A DNA stretch of 64,000 nt from Symbiodinium natans (Eukaryota > Sar > Dinophyceae > Suessiales > Symbiodiniaceae), in assembly GCA_905221605.1 (NCBI GenBank), contig CAJNDS010000566.1:47928-111927 (forward strand). The letters are read 5' to 3'. Every line of letters starts with the position of its first letter. The stretch's first letter is position 1. The notes under the pieces were generated by a model. It was given only the letters and a program-made list of their open reading frames with translations. It did no database searches and had not been told where the DNA came from. Below are positions 42,286 to 50,616 of the stretch, piece by piece. The position numbers and the translations under genes are program-made.

Positions 42286-45200
42286 GTGCGGAGAAGCATA
42301 GGGCCGCAGTGCAGGCATGGGTCTTCTGTGATCAAGCAGGAATGCGTCAAAATATTCTGTCACAGATGGGTTTCCAGAGCACTCATTTCAGCCGTGATCT
42401 TCATTCTAAGCAGCAAGCAAGACACATTTTGAATTTGCAAGCCTCTCAGAGCCCAGCACTGGTATGGATCAGACTGGGAGGCACTGCGGCAGGTACAGGC
42501 AATAGGCATGACAGCCAACGTGCGCAACACCTGGCGCAAGTGGCAAATAACCAAATTACTCAAGGTGGTTTGTTAGTCTTGGAAGCAAATGTTCGTAGTT
42601 TGGTTTGGTCGCTTAGAGTAGTGCAAGAGTTGGTTGCAAATCTTTCAGTGACTGATCACAGTTGGTGCTGGCACGAAGCGCGGCTAAACTGGGTTGGGAA
42701 TAAATGCAAAACTGTCATTCGCATCGCTTGTAACATTAAGCTGTTGGGGTCATTCGCATGTACTTGTGAAAATTCCCAAGACCACATCAGTTCAAAAGAC
42801 CTTAATGTTGAAGATTGTCTTGGTCGCCAGCAGCGAGTTTTGCATTCCATCGTGCAGTGTGCCCTTCAAGCCAGTGGCTTGGGTGTGGAGCAGACCGCGT
42901 TGCACATGCAGCCCGAGTCAGCAGTCAGCAATTCTCACCACCCTAATAAGATAAACCTCAACCCGTATGGTTTAGCCCCTAAGAATGCCTTGACAGTGGC
43001 GCGTGCTGATGCAAGCAACGCTGCCTTGTCGGTGGACGTGCAAGAACCATTAGCATTTCATGACGTGCCGCCAGAGCCTGCAGGACACTTCCAAATCGGA
43101 CAGCGAATGAAAGCAGTGCATCTGATGGAAGAACAGGCTGTGCGTTCCCTTTCCGAACAGGATTTTTCCTTCAAAACATGCCTTGTCATGCTGCGGTTGC
43201 TGCCGCGTGAACACCGCAACACACATCGGCAACCTGTGGAAATGGGTTCAGTTGTGGTGTTTGGCCTCTATAAGCGAGGAGCTGTTGTCGGCGTCACCAC
43301 CGCCACTGAAGAGATGGCAAATCTCTGCCGCTATCTAAATGCCTTTGCCAAACATCACCACGCAAGTGGAACCTGGACTTCTATTTCTGTCAATCGCAAT
43401 GCCAAATTTAAGCCGCACTGGGATTATGGGAACCTTAGTGGTACAGCGAATCAACTAATTGGTTTGGGTTCTTACAAAAATGGTCAGTTATGGGTGCAGT
43501 TACTAGAAGGTGAAATAGAGGGTTGTAAAGAGGTTAAATGGCTGGTTTCAGATCGGGGTGAATATATGCCCGGTAAGCTTCTGTCATGTAAGCATCGAAT
43601 GATACGCTTTGATCCTGAGAGGTACCATGCCTCAATGCCGTGGCAAGGAGAAAGATATACCTTGGCGATCTACGCAAATCGTGCGATGTTGGAACTTGAC
43701 ACAGAGACTAAAGTCAGGCTAGTAAACTATGGGTTTCCCCTGCCTAACGCAACCCCATATGCACCTATGGCTGAGTCTAGCGCATCCCACAAGCGCGTAA
43801 CGTTTCAGACGTTCGATTCAGATGTCGATGCAGAGTGTGTGTATCCGACTGAGCAGGCTGTGAAGCAGAAAGAACGCCTAAGGCAGATAAAACAGGAAGG
43901 TTTATCTCCTCGTAAGAAAGTGCAAATCGTCGAGCAGATTTACCAAGACTGCGGAGAGGATCTCTCGTCCCTTTTGCTTCACACTGAGGTCGTGCCTTGG
44001 TCTGCATATCTCCTGAGTAGTTTAGAAGAAGATGAGATGCCTGACGATTGGAATGCGACCATAGAGCACGTGTATGCAAGCCTGCAAGGGGTCGAAAATC
44101 AGTTCCATGGATCGGGATGTTCAATTCCAAAATCACAACTTACGGTCCAAGGTGTGTGCTCGATTAGGCAGTTGGGTGCCATGTTCAGCAACGAGTTGTC
44201 ACAAGCTCAGGTTCACCTGGTTGAGCTGTTTGGAGGAAAGGGTAGAACTTCATACATGCTTACCCGGGGTTTCGATATGGCTTCAGGACAGAATTTTGAT
44301 GCAGTCACGGGTTTCGACTTGACCGATTCAAAAGACGTCGCAGCTCTTAAATGCTATCTTCTGAAGGTGAAACCCACCGTTGTCTTGATGGGACCGCCGT
44401 GTCGAGCTTTCGGACCGATGAGCCGCATCAATCGAGTCTTGCATCCCGACGGTTATGCGTCTTCCCGATATGAAGGTGAAGTTTTCGCACGCTTGTGCTA
44501 TGACATTGCTTGCTGGCAGTTGCAAAATCAGCGACACTTTCTCATAGAACAACCTGCTGGCAGTGAGTTGTACCAGCTGCCCGAGTGGTCGTCGTTACGA
44601 CCCATCAGTGTGCAGTGCATCTTTGACCAGTGCCAAGTGGGTTTAAAGTCTCCGAAACCGCCGCGCCTTCCAATTCGGAAGAGGACTGAGCTGTGGGCAT
44701 CTCACGAGACGCTCGTTCACAGGTTCCGAAGCAAGCAGTGCGCAGGAACTCACGCGCGCGCAGGAGTTTCTTCAATCAGTGATCGGGCAAACGGTGTGCC
44801 CAGCCAGGTGTGTCAGGAGTGGCCGCGCGACATGTGTAGGATATTTGCTTCTGCCATCGCCGATCTGGTTTTAGGGTCATCTGTGTCCTTTCCCACAGTA
44901 GACACAAGAAGCATGGTTTGTCCTGGTTGTAGATGGCACAAGAGAAAAGAGGACCCCTCACATACGCGTGTAGACGACTGTATGCACAAGAATGTCGAAC
45001 CCAAGGTTTGGGAGTGTCCGGCGTGTCAGTCAAATAAGCCTCGTGTACATGAAGAACATCGCCTTAATGAAACGTGCCAGTGGTCTGTTTCAAGGGACAT
45101 GCCGGCAGGGGCCAGTCGTGAACGTCGACGTGGAGATGTAAGAATTCCAGCAGCGCGTGAGCCTACTTCAGAGGCCAGGCTAGATTCCGGACCAGGACCA

Positions 45201-48200
45201 AGTCGTGCAAGGCCGAGAGATGAATCTCACGCACCGGCTGCTCGTAGACGAGACGCAGCTGTTCAGGTGGTTAATGGTGGTTTAGGTGGGGAGCCATGTA
45301 GTGTAGCATCCAGCAGTGCAAGGCCATCCAGGTCATCAGGTCGTGAAGCGTCAGCTTCTCGAGACATCGCGCCACCGGCAGCAGCAGGACGGGCAGCGGA
45401 CCGCGCGCCGCCTGACGCAGCAGGTCGGGCAGCAAGCTCTCGGGAAGGTGACGCTCCGATCGCAGGTGACGCAGCAGCCGCTGTTGGACCGAGTGCACCG
45501 CGTGCAGAACGCGAGGCAGCAGCAGCTTCCTCACCGCCAGAAGCAGTTCCACCTATAGAAGAAGCCCCGCCAGCGCAGTCGGAGGAAGCATGGACGAGAT
45601 TCGATCTCGGTCGCGCTTTGCAAAAGCTGCGCAGTCTCAACGAAGCTGTGGTCCGCAGAGCTTTAAGACAGCTACATGTGAGATTTTACCATCCTTCCAC
45701 ACAACGTTTGCGTGGATTGCTTGCAGCAGCAGGGGTTGAGCCGCAGGTCTTGGAAATGGTAGCGCAAATAACAGACACTTGTGGTATATGTCGTAACTGG
45801 ACGAGGCCTGGAGCAAAAGCCATAATGAGTACAAATTTGCCCACGATGTTTAATGAAGAAGTCCAGATTGATTTGTTGTTCATTTTGGACAAGGTGATTT
45901 TTCATATGGTGGACGTTTGTACGCGTTTTTGTGTGGCAACCGTGATTCCAAACAAACTTACTGACACGCTGCTGGAGTGTATCCAAAAGCATTGGTTGAG
46001 CCTGTTTGGTCCACCAATGGCGATTGTAAGTGATCAGGAAGGTGGACTTGCGTCGCCGGCAGCAGCCGCCTGGATGAGTCATCGTAACATTAAGTTCGTC
46101 CCTAAGGCTCGCTACGCTCACGCAAATGTAGTTGAAAGACATCATGCGTTGTTACGGCATCAATTCCACTTACTGCGAGATCAAACCATGGCCGATGGCA
46201 TAAAGGCGTCTTTTGAGGCAATTTTGTCTGAATGTGTGTACGTTAAAAATGCCATGATGCGAATTGGAAATGCAAGTCCTTACGAAGCGGTAATTGGACG
46301 AGTCCCACACTTGTTTGACGTAGTTGATGCTGAAAGTGGACCTGACATCGAAGCAAAAGACGCTGATCGCCTGAGGGCAAAGAGCATTCAGGCGATGGTT
46401 CAGGCAACTGCCGCTGCCAAATTAGAGCGGGCCACTAAACATAAAACAAGAGTCACAGGCGAGCTTCTTGAACTGTCTGTCGGTGAACAGGTAGATTTTT
46501 GGAGGCAACCTGCCACAAAGGACCATAGCGGATGGTTAGGTCCAGCCACGGTCGTTGATGTGAGCACACTGACACAAGGTCACATCACCATCAGGTTCCA
46601 AGGCAAGGCGATGCTGTGTCGAGTGCAAGACTTGCGCCGCTCCTTAATGTACACTGTGCTGATGACCCATGAGCCTGTATCCACGCCAGTAGGAGTGATT
46701 CGGCATGCCGCTGAGTCACTAGATAGGCAGGTCGTACGGTTGGGTTGGTTCAGACAGCAAGGAGTGTGGCGAAGCTTCGAGAACAATGCTCGTCTTCCTG
46801 TTGAGGTCATCGCTGGACTCCACATGGCCGCTTGCAACCTGCAGTTTAACGGGGTAATCTCATTCAGGTTGGGGAACTCTGTACCAACTCTGGCAGGTGT
46901 AGAGTGTGATGAGTCCTTGTTGCTCATGTGGGACAAGGGCCATCTGGATGCGTGGTCAGTAGCGTACATTCCTGGGTCCTGTTCTGTAAACTTTGAACGC
47001 ATGCTTGGCCGAAAGTGCAACGACGTGGCATTCGTACAATTCTTTGCTGTAGATGCTGAAACTGTGTTGTCGCTGAGACAACATGTCCAAGACATCCCAA
47101 ACATCGGTGGAATAAGCGATCCGCAGCTTCCACGAGTGCAAGACATCACCTCAGCGGTAATGCAAAACCGGCGCCAGCGTGCAATTGAAAATGCAAGGGC
47201 CACCGATCAGGTTGGGCCTGAGGAGTTCGACATTGGAACGCCTCGTGAGTCGCACGGTGATGCCACAGTCCAATCTGCGTCTGAGTCATCCGACACTTTC
47301 GAGCCAACTGCTGATGAGGATGAGTGGTATCAGTTTTTGACAAGACCGCCGGAGGTGTGTCGTCATAACGTCGGTTCAAACATTTACATATTCAACGTAA
47401 GCGAACTTCTTGATGAACCTTTGCAAATAGAGTTCACCAGCCAAGCAGCAAAGTATTTGGTGTGTTTTCGTGACAGCGTGAAAGAGGACGAGACGGTGTC
47501 GATGAACTTTGAAGCACCGTTGAATCCGGTTATTGAGCGTGCCAACAACATTGTGACTAGACAAGAAGCCTTGGAAAACGCGGAGCGCTGTAGAAAAGCA
47601 ATGATAAAAGAATTGCTGCGGTGGAACACACATCGCGCGTGGCGCAGAGGGCCTCGTGCTACTGCGACTAATGCGTTGTCTTCTAAATGGGTTCTCAAGT
47701 GGAAGATGATAGAGGGAACACGCGAAATTAAAGCCCGACTTGTCGTGCAAGGTTTTAAGGATGTACAAGCTGTACAAAACTTTGCCGGTACAACGTCTAG
47801 ATGGGGGCAACGGTTGGTGCTGATAACTTCGGTGCAATTTGGTTGGGGATTGACATCGGCAGATGTTGCCGAAGCCTTTTTAAGGGGCCTTACATTTCGT
47901 GAGCTTTTCGAAAATGGTGAGGACGCTGTGCTTCGAGATGTACAATTGATCCTGCCGCCAGGTTCTGCTGAGCTTATTCAAGCCATCCCCGGCCTCGAAA
48001 GCTTCAACTGTGATCGTGAGGTTTTGTATTTACTCAAGCCAGGCTTCGGACTCAAGGATGCGCCGCGTCTGTGGGCGTTGGCTTTGAAGCGTGTGTTGGC
48101 GCAACTGGAGTTGCGTCCTCTGCAAGCCGATGCACAGCTGTTTGCCAAGCATTCAAATGGAAAATTACTTGCCTTGTTATCGATACATGTAGACGATCTC

Positions 48201-49259
48201 AAGATCACAGGTAACGACAGCGAGCGTGCCGCCATAATTCGTGGTTTAGAAAAGGAATTTGACCAACTAAAGGTAGAAAATGACTGTTTTGAGCACTTGG
48301 GGTTAAAGCACTCACTTGAGTCAGATGGCACCCGGGTGCTGAGCCAACAGCACTATATCGCCGAACTTAGACCAATACCCGATGCCGATTTGAAAGTAAT
48401 GCAGCCTGAAGCAGAAGTATCACCGGAAATTGCACGACTTTATATGTCCCTCCTAGGTGGAGTTGCATGGACCACGCAAACTAGACCTGATGTGGCAGTG
48501 TTTGTATCCGCGCTACAAAGAAGGCTAAAGGCACCACGTGTACAGGATGTTGCCAATCTAAACAGGGTCTTAAAGTATTTGAAATTAAAACCCCTATGCC
48601 TGAGGTATAAGAAGGTTCCCAGACCTTGGAGGTTGGTGGTAGTCACTGACAGTAGCTTCAAAGGAGAGGGCCAAGAACACCTTGCAGTCCGATCCGGCGT
48701 GATAGCGCTTGTGGACCGTGATGGTCCCTTCACTGGAACGAATTCCATACAGTTGCTAGATTTTGTATCCAAGAAGCAGAGCCGCGTGTGTCGCAGCACA
48801 TATGCTGCTGAGCTTTTGAGTGCCTTGGATATTGCAGGTGCAGCTATGCAGATAAACTCTGCTATGTCTGAGCTGCTGCAAGGTTGCATGAGTGCCAGTC
48901 AACTGCTATTCAAACAAGAGTCCATGACCCACGCTTTGCAGCTGGATGTTATTCTGGATGCTTTCAGCGTTTGGACAAGTGCTTGTGCCGAGGATGTCAA
49001 GTGTACCGACGGAGCAATGATGTTGCGTCTCTTGGCGTTTAGGGAGCTCTTAGGTAGGGGTATTAGTCGCTTAATTTGGGTTGACACCAGAGATATGCTT
49101 GCAGATGCGCTCAACAAAGGAGCGATCGACAGATCCGCAATCCGTACTGCCTGTGCGGACGCAGTGTGGCATATTTCCCAAGAAATCAAAATCCATGTGT
49201 GCAAGACACGTGTAACAGCTCAGAGAAGTGACAATGCAGACCGCGGAGCAAAGCTCTAG
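42282..49259 (+). CDS. pol: Pol polyprotein: MTase-like, 2OG-oxygenase, DNMT-like, integrase, RT, RNase H
   Basis: Numbered from codon 42282 (TTG; probably expressed by -1 shift from gag; first ATG is codon 21), 2325 codons, TAG 49257-49259. Order: degenerate methyltransferase-like segment about 10-185; 2OG-Fe(II) oxygenase-like 318-465 (His379, Asp381, His449, Arg458); C5-methyltransferase-like 645-835 (Cys707); Cys/His cluster 880-945; Ala/Arg/Pro linker; integrase zinc finger His1132, His1137, Cys1167, Cys1170 and catalytic Asp1197, Asp1251, Glu1285; RVT_2 reverse transcriptase (SADVAEAFLRG with Asp1861; HVDD with Asp1971-Asp1972); RNase H (Asp2123, Glu2177, Asp2268 or 2271). The polymerase copies genomic RNA to cDNA and the integrase inserts it. 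All expected catalytic residues are present, so activity is plausible. Integrase D-to-E spacing is 33 rather than the common 35. Confidence 0.93.
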   Translation: MSAEKHRAAVQAWVFCDQAGMRQNILSQMGFQSTHFSRDLHSKQQARHILNLQASQSPALVWIRLGGTAAGTGNRHDSQRAQHLAQVANNQITQGGLLVLEANVRSLVWSLRVVQELVANLSVTDHSWCWHEARLNWVGNKCKTVIRIACNIKLLGSFACTCENSQDHISSKDLNVEDCLGRQQRVLHSIVQCALQASGLGVEQTALHMQPESAVSNSHHPNKINLNPYGLAPKNALTVARADASNAALSVDVQEPLAFHDVPPEPAGHFQIGQRMKAVHLMEEQAVRSLSEQDFSFKTCLVMLRLLPREHRNTHRQPVEMGSVVVFGLYKRGAVVGVTTATEEMANLCRYLNAFAKHHHASGTWTSISVNRNAKFKPHWDYGNLSGTANQLIGLGSYKNGQLWVQLLEGEIEGCKEVKWLVSDRGEYMPGKLLSCKHRMIRFDPERYHASMPWQGERYTLAIYANRAMLELDTETKVRLVNYGFPLPNATPYAPMAESSASHKRVTFQTFDSDVDAECVYPTEQAVKQKERLRQIKQEGLSPRKKVQIVEQIYQDCGEDLSSLLLHTEVVPWSAYLLSSLEEDEMPDDWNATIEHVYASLQGVENQFHGSGCSIPKSQLTVQGVCSIRQLGAMFSNELSQAQVHLVELFGGKGRTSYMLTRGFDMASGQNFDAVTGFDLTDSKDVAALKCYLLKVKPTVVLMGPPCRAFGPMSRINRVLHPDGYASSRYEGEVFARLCYDIACWQLQNQRHFLIEQPAGSELYQLPEWSSLRPISVQCIFDQCQVGLKSPKPPRLPIRKRTELWASHETLVHRFRSKQCAGTHARAGVSSISDRANGVPSQVCQEWPRDMCRIFASAIADLVLGSSVSFPTVDTRSMVCPGCRWHKRKEDPSHTRVDDCMHKNVEPKVWECPACQSNKPRVHEEHRLNETCQWSVSRDMPAGASRERRRGDVRIPAAREPTSEARLDSGPGPSRARPRDESHAPAARRRDAAVQVVNGGLGGEPCSVASSSARPSRSSGREASASRDIAPPAAAGRAADRAPPDAAGRAASSREGDAPIAGDAAAAVGPSAPRAEREAAAASSPPEAVPPIEEAPPAQSEEAWTRFDLGRALQKLRSLNEAVVRRALRQLHVRFYHPSTQRLRGLLAAAGVEPQVLEMVAQITDTCGICRNWTRPGAKAIMSTNLPTMFNEEVQIDLLFILDKVIFHMVDVCTRFCVATVIPNKLTDTLLECIQKHWLSLFGPPMAIVSDQEGGLASPAAAAWMSHRNIKFVPKARYAHANVVERHHALLRHQFHLLRDQTMADGIKASFEAILSECVYVKNAMMRIGNASPYEAVIGRVPHLFDVVDAESGPDIEAKDADRLRAKSIQAMVQATAAAKLERATKHKTRVTGELLELSVGEQVDFWRQPATKDHSGWLGPATVVDVSTLTQGHITIRFQGKAMLCRVQDLRRSLMYTVLMTHEPVSTPVGVIRHAAESLDRQVVRLGWFRQQGVWRSFENNARLPVEVIAGLHMAACNLQFNGVISFRLGNSVPTLAGVECDESLLLMWDKGHLDAWSVAYIPGSCSVNFERMLGRKCNDVAFVQFFAVDAETVLSLRQHVQDIPNIGGISDPQLPRVQDITSAVMQNRRQRAIENARATDQVGPEEFDIGTPRESHGDATVQSASESSDTFEPTADEDEWYQFLTRPPEVCRHNVGSNIYIFNVSELLDEPLQIEFTSQAAKYLVCFRDSVKEDETVSMNFEAPLNPVIERANNIVTRQEALENAERCRKAMIKELLRWNTHRAWRRGPRATATNALSSKWVLKWKMIEGTREIKARLVVQGFKDVQAVQNFAGTTSRWGQRLVLITSVQFGWGLTSADVAEAFLRGLTFRELFENGEDAVLRDVQLILPPGSAELIQAIPGLESFNCDREVLYLLKPGFGLKDAPRLWALALKRVLAQLELRPLQADAQLFAKHSNGKLLALLSIHVDDLKITGNDSERAAIIRGLEKEFDQLKVENDCFEHLGLKHSLESDGTRVLSQQHYIAELRPIPDADLKVMQPEAEVSPEIARLYMSLLGGVAWTTQTRPDVAVFVSALQRRLKAPRVQDVANLNRVLKYLKLKPLCLRYKKVPRPWRLVVVTDSSFKGEGQEHLAVRSGVIALVDRDGPFTGTNSIQLLDFVSKKQSRVCRSTYAAELLSALDIAGAAMQINSAMSELLQGCMSASQLLFKQESMTHALQLDVILDAFSVWTSACAEDVKCTDGAMMLRLLAFRELLGRGISRLIWVDTRDMLADALNKGAIDRSAIRTACADAVWHISQEIKIHVCKTRVTAQRSDNADRGAKL
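42309..42840 (+). other. Degenerate methyltransferase-like segment of Pol
   Basis: Pol residues about 10-185. The succession AWVFCDQAGMRQ, ALVWIRLGGTAAGTGNR, GLLVLEANVRSLVW and SWCWHEARL mirrors the layout of motifs I, IV, VI and VIII in the downstream DNMT-like domain (ELFGGKGRTS, VLMGPPCRAF, FLIEQPAGSELY, FDQCQVGL). The PPC loop is absent, so it should be catalytically dead. Homology is an inference from motif order and spacing. Confidence 0.45.
43233..43680 (+). other. 2-oxoglutarate/Fe(II) oxygenase-like domain in Pol
   Basis: Pol residues about 318-465: FGLYKRGAVVGVT, FKPHWDYGN, GSYKNGQLWV and RYHASMPWQGERYTLAIY. His379-x-Asp381 plus His449 form the Fe(II) facial triad and Arg458, nine residues on, fits the 2OG-binding position. 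The fold class includes AlkB, TET/JBP and prolyl hydroxylases; which subfamily this belongs to cannot be told by eye. A nucleic-acid demethylase or hydroxylase role would suit the neighbouring methyltransferase-like domain, but that is inference. Confidence 0.75.
44208..44790 (+). other. C5-cytosine-methyltransferase-like domain in Pol
   Basis: Pol residues about 645-835. Motif I VELFGGKGRTSYML (SAM-binding loop), motif IV MGPPCRAFGPMS with nucleophile Cys707, motif VI FLIEQPAGSELY with Glu756 (EQP in place of ENV), and a motif VIII-like block QCQVGL...PIRKRTELWAS. It is short, about 190 residues, with no obvious target-recognition domain or motif X, unlike full DNMTs. Dinoflagellate retrotransposons are known to have captured DNMTs and some methylate CG de novo; whether this compact version is active is unknown. 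Confidence 0.75.
44919..45120 (+). other. Cys/His zinc cluster in Pol
   Basis: Cys880, Cys883 (CPGC), a following His and Cys (DDCMH), Cys912 and Cys915 (CPACQ), and a further His/Cys group before residue 945. The spacing fits two small zinc-binding units. It lies between the DNMT-like domain and the low-complexity linker, suggesting a nucleic-acid or chromatin contact, by inference. Confidence 0.5.
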
Positions 49260-49272
49260 CACATACAGCCCG

Positions 49273-49601
49273 AGTCAAGATTTAACAGCTCTACTTGGCA
49301 GGTGCAGCACATCTTGTGCGACCTCAGCCTCGAGGTTCAGAGAACTTGCAGTGACATTTGAACTAAGTAGGCCCATTGGGTTGTTTCCAACGAGTGGATC
49401 ACACAGAGTCCCTCTTGACAGACTGTTCATACTTGAGCCCTTTGTACGAATTCATTGAAGGCACATAGCAGTGACGTATCATACTCCACCTTTCGGCAAT
49501 GGCGCTGAGAAAAGGGTCCGATGCATTCAATCGACCAATTCAATTGGGGAGAAGTTCAGAGCATCAAGTTGGAGCAGCAGGCAGGACTCTGCATTCCAAC
49601 T
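49273..49601 (+). repeat. 3' LTR (329 bp)
   Basis: Second LTR, 328/329 identical to 38808-39136. It starts 13 bp after the pol stop. No polypurine tract directly precedes it (the last bases are ACATACAGCCCG); the nearest purine-rich stretch is GCGGAGCAAAG near 49240-49252. Confidence 0.95.
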
Positions 49602-49606
49602 CTAAA
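49602..49606. other. Target site duplication, right copy (CTAAA)
   Basis: Directly follows the right LTR and continues as CCCTAAACCGC, the remainder of the interrupted telomere-like array. Confidence 0.85.
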
Positions 49607-49618
49607 CCCTAAACCGCA

Positions 49619-49710
49619 TCAAGAGCCGAGGTGCTTCGAGGCCAGGAGCTGGACTTCTCGCGAGAGCTGGGGCGGTTCAAAGGAAGCGGCGGAGTGCTTG
49701 CAGAGGCTCC
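49619..49710 (+). CDS. Possible next exon of the interrupted coiled-coil gene
   Basis: One frame reads RAEVLRGQELDFSRELGRFK, charged and helical like the exons at 36.5-38.6 kb. All three forward frames are open here, so the frame choice is tentative. If right, the retrotransposon sits in an intron. Confidence 0.35.
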
Positions 49711-49744
49711 CGGTGAAGGGCTTAGGGATCCCACTACCAGTTTG

Positions 49745-49805
49745 CGGTTTAGGGTGTAGGGTTTGGGGTTTAGGGTTTAGGGTTTAGGGTTTAGGGCTTG
49801 AGGTT
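49745..49805 (-). repeat. Telomere-like block, TTTAGGG orientation
   Basis: About seven units, opposite in orientation to the array hosting the retrotransposon 140 bp upstream. Confidence 0.93.
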
Positions 49806-50370
49806 GAGGGCTTTGTTTGAAGACTTAAAGCAGACGGTAAACGACAGAGGCAAATTAGATATCTTCTGCATATGAATATATAGGTGTAAGCCTTCGATTC
49901 TGCAGCATTGTGCGGCTGGTCAAGAAGCATCCTTTGTTCGTCTTGGGATACACTCACTCATTGTCTGAAAGATAAAGGGTTTTGGACCTCGGCTCATGTT
50001 AGTCCAGGGGAGTCCTTCGAATACGGTCTTTACCAAGGTTTGGGTCTCAGGGCAGGTCAGTGAACGCCTTAACCTACATATTTTTTGTCCACAGGCTGAA
50101 GCACTAGGTTCCAGGGGCGTCTATATTTCAGAACTACAGGTCCACGGGCTGCACAACGGGCCCAACGGGCCACAATGACCGAGAAGGGACGAGTCATGCA
50201 TTGTTGAAAACTGTTTCGAAATAGTTCAAATTGTTGTGTCGCCACCGGTTGCAAGAATCAAACTTAAAATTCGCCCCTTCCAACAAGCCTTCCACCTTCG
50301 AAGCGGTCCTTCCCAAGGATTCCTCCCAAATTCTGGGATTTGCCCCCCCGCACATTCCTGCACAACACGT
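49806..50370. other. No assignable gene
   Basis: A short frame after 49808 (ALFEDLKQTVNDRGKLD) is exon-like, but no boundaries are evident. Confidence 0.35.
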
Positions 50371-50408
50371 TTGCCTGAGCTTTGATCTGGAAATCAAAGC
50401 TCAGGCAA
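50371..50408. other. Perfect 16-bp stem-loop
   Basis: TTGCCTGAGCTTTGAT (50371-50386), a 6-nt loop, and its exact reverse complement (50393-50408). It could form a stable RNA or DNA hairpin. No function can be assigned. Confidence 0.85.
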
Positions 50409-50557
50409 CAGAGGTGATCTGTTTACGTGAGCACGAATCAACCACATAAAAAAAATGCGATGGTTCGGGGGAACGTGAATGACTGGCCGATTCTGGTAGT
50501 GTTGGCCCTTGGTGAAGACTGGTGAAAGATAATTGTAAACGCTTGTGCACACCGCCT

Positions 50558-50558
<1 letters not shown>

Positions 50559-50615
<57 letters not shown>
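50559..50615 (+). repeat. G57 homopolymer
   Basis: 57 consecutive G by count from the lines shown; a second G run of about 18 lies at 50719-50736. True length in the genome may differ because such runs are hard to sequence. Confidence 0.9.

Positions 50616-50616
<1 letters not shown>

Larger units (their letters stand above)
38808..49601 (+). mobile_element. Complete Ty1/copia-type LTR retrotransposon with DNMT-like and 2OG-oxygenase domains
   Basis: A 10,794-bp element bounded by 329-bp LTRs that differ at one base, flanked by a CTAAA duplication, with a primer-binding site touching the left LTR. The order gag-protease, then integrase, reverse transcriptase and RNase H is that of Ty1/copia (Pseudoviridae-type), not Ty3. 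Both long frames (1083 and up to 2325 codons) are intact. Extra enzyme-like domains lie between protease and integrase, making it about twice the length of a typical copia element. The near-identical LTRs and open frames indicate a recent insertion. It occupies a telomere-like array between exon-like coiled-coil segments, so it is probably intronic. DNA-methyltransferase capture by dinoflagellate retrotransposons is established knowledge; the combination with an oxygenase domain is read here from sequence. Confidence 0.95.

Noticed and set aside
45263-45640. Minus-strand 125-codon Ala-rich frame inside pol
   Set aside because: A shadow of the Ala/Arg/Pro linker of the intact pol frame.
38808-49601. 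Classification as a Ty3/gypsy or retrovirus-like element
   Set aside because: Integrase precedes reverse transcriptase and the polymerase has RVT_2-type motifs; no envelope frame is present.
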